Below are positions 63,483-64,000 of a stretch of 64,000 nucleotides of DNA, piece by piece. The notes beneath the pieces are model-generated. The model had not been told where the DNA came from, searched no databases, and saw nothing but the letters and a program-made list of their open reading frames with translations. Numbering within the stretch: the first letter of the stretch is position 1; each line of letters opens with the position of its first letter. The DNA comes from an uncultured Erythrobacter sp. Lineage in GTDB: Bacteria > Pseudomonadota > Alphaproteobacteria > Sphingomonadales > Sphingomonadaceae. The position numbers and the translations under genes are program-made. The stretch lies in assembly GCA_947493165.1 (NCBI GenBank), contig CANLPY010000001.1, forward strand, positions 744,001-808,000, written 5' to 3'.

Positions 63483-63556
63483 CGTCATGCTGAACTTGTT
63501 TCAGCATAACGCGTTGTTCTGTGTGCTCGTTATCCTGAAACGAGTTCAGGATGACG
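63483..63556. repeat. inverted pair of palindromic repeats (BIME-like)
   Basis: The left unit 63483-63507 contains arms ATGCTGAA/TTCAGCAT with a 5-base loop. The right unit 63532-63556 contains ATCCTGAA/TTCAGGAT. Each unit matches the reverse complement of the other at 22 of 25 positions. CGTCAT and ATGACG at the outer ends also pair. It lies between the enoyl-CoA hydratase and epimerase genes. Confidence 0.8.
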
Positions 63557-63564
63557 AAGGGATA

Positions 63565-64000
63565 TCAATGATCGCCCTTAGGCGTTTCCATGATCTCGGT
63601 CAGCATCCCTTGCATATCTTTGGGGTGCAGGAAGAAAATCGGCGTTCCGTGCGCTCCAATCCGGGTTGGGCCAAGGATGCGTTTGCCTTGCCCCTCAAAT
63701 TCCTCACGCGCGGCGGCAATGTCGGGCACTTCAAAACAGACATGATGCTGTCCGCCGAGCGGGTTCTTTTCCAGAAAGTTGTTGATCGCGCTGTCTGGTC
63801 CCAGCGGCTCAATCAGCTCAATCTGAGTGCCGTTCAAACCGGAGTGGGTCGGCGTATCGACGAAGCACACTGTCACGCCCTGCTCTGGCAGAGAAAACGG
63901 CTCACAGATTGAAGTCGCCCCCATCGTGTCGCGGTAATGCGCGATCGAATCTGCAATGGTGGGCGTTGCAACTCCGATGTGGTTTAGTCGCCCAAGTTTC
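63565..64000 (-). CDS. mce: methylmalonyl-CoA epimerase (N-terminus beyond window)
   Basis: Glyoxalase-fold enzyme that interconverts (S)- and (R)-methylmalonyl-CoA, feeding the mutase. The visible part on the minus strand begins KLGRLNHIGVATPTIADSIA at the right edge, with the metal-binding His in NHIGVA, then the family blocks GTQIELIEPLG, GGQHHVCFEVPDIAAA and the C-terminal GTPIFFLHPKDMQGMLTEI (His and Glu ligands). About 145 codons are present and only a few N-terminal residues are missing. It is the most upstream visible gene of the propionate block. Identity is strengthened by the mutase nearby. Confidence 0.9.
   Translation of the reverse strand, partial: KLGRLNHIGVATPTIADSIAHYRDTMGATSICEPFSLPEQGVTVCFVDTPTHSGLNGTQIELIEPLGPDSAINNFLEKNPLGGQHHVCFEVPDIAAAREEFEGQGKRILGPTRIGAHGTPIFFLHPKDMQGMLTEIMETPKGDH

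Overview
The window looks like a stretch of alphaproteobacterial chromosome, most likely from Sphingomonadales and plausibly Erythrobacteraceae. The reasons are a moderately high GC content, alphaproteobacterial gene orders (zapA / 6S RNA / 5-formyl-THF cyclo-ligase; recG / sdhE / mfd; divL / tsaE / amgK / murU / addB / addA / trxA; xerD next to aroK-aroB), a DivL-type pseudo-histidine kinase, TonB-like periplasmic proteins, and short palindromic repeats of the kind seen in sphingomonad intergenic DNA. The assignment rests on remembered family features and synteny, not on a search. Nearly all of the window is core housekeeping DNA. I see no prophage, insertion sequence, CRISPR array, restriction system or defence island.

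Layout. 1-2.9 kb: gap (cut by the window edge) and tkt, central carbon metabolism. 3.1-5.0 kb: coiled-coil protein, zapA, 6S RNA, 5-formyl-THF cyclo-ligase, DUF2842. 5.0-6.0 kb: ThuA-like lipoprotein and tRNA-Asp. 6.1-9.8 kb: branched-chain 2-oxoacid dehydrogenase operon (E1 alpha, E1 beta, E2). 9.9-13.4 kb: thyA, tRNA-Pro, two small membrane proteins, UbiB-like kinase. 13.4-15.7 kb: DUF885 peptidase and low-molecular-weight phosphatase. 15.7-21.7 kb: recG, sdhE, mfd. 21.8-24.0 kb: EAL protein, NAD kinase, a hairpin-rich non-coding segment, tRNA-Asn. 24.0-31.7 kb: TauE-like permease, secA, a small secreted protein, two tandem TonB-like proteins, argJ, an inositol-monophosphatase-family enzyme.

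31.8-43.1 kb is one tightly packed minus-strand block read divL, tsaE, amgK, murU, addB, addA, trxA (cell-cycle control, tRNA modification, muramate recycling, recombination, redox). Upstream of it is ahcY with a palindromic operator candidate. 45-47.6 kb: peroxiredoxin, folE, hemerythrin protein, tRNA-Arg, mutT. 47.6-49.7 kb: two Flp pilins and an M48 lipoprotein protease. 49.9-55.9 kb: accA, xerD, an uncharacterised pair, aroK-aroB, a small hypothetical protein. 56-64 kb: a minus-strand propionyl-CoA / methylmalonyl-CoA block (mce, enoyl-CoA hydratase, mutase, secreted protein, bioB, DUF3445, biotin carboxylase subunit) in which biotin synthase sits with the enzyme that needs biotin.

The observations most worth a second look are the chain of eight short hairpins at 23.6-23.8 kb with a related fragment beside the 6S RNA locus, the tyrosine that replaces the phospho-accepting histidine in the DivL-like kinase, the paired TonB-like proteins with signal peptides instead of membrane anchors, the palindrome and triple 13-bp repeat upstream of ahcY, and the bioB/DUF3445 insertion in the propionate cluster. 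I did not find a clearly new multi-gene system.
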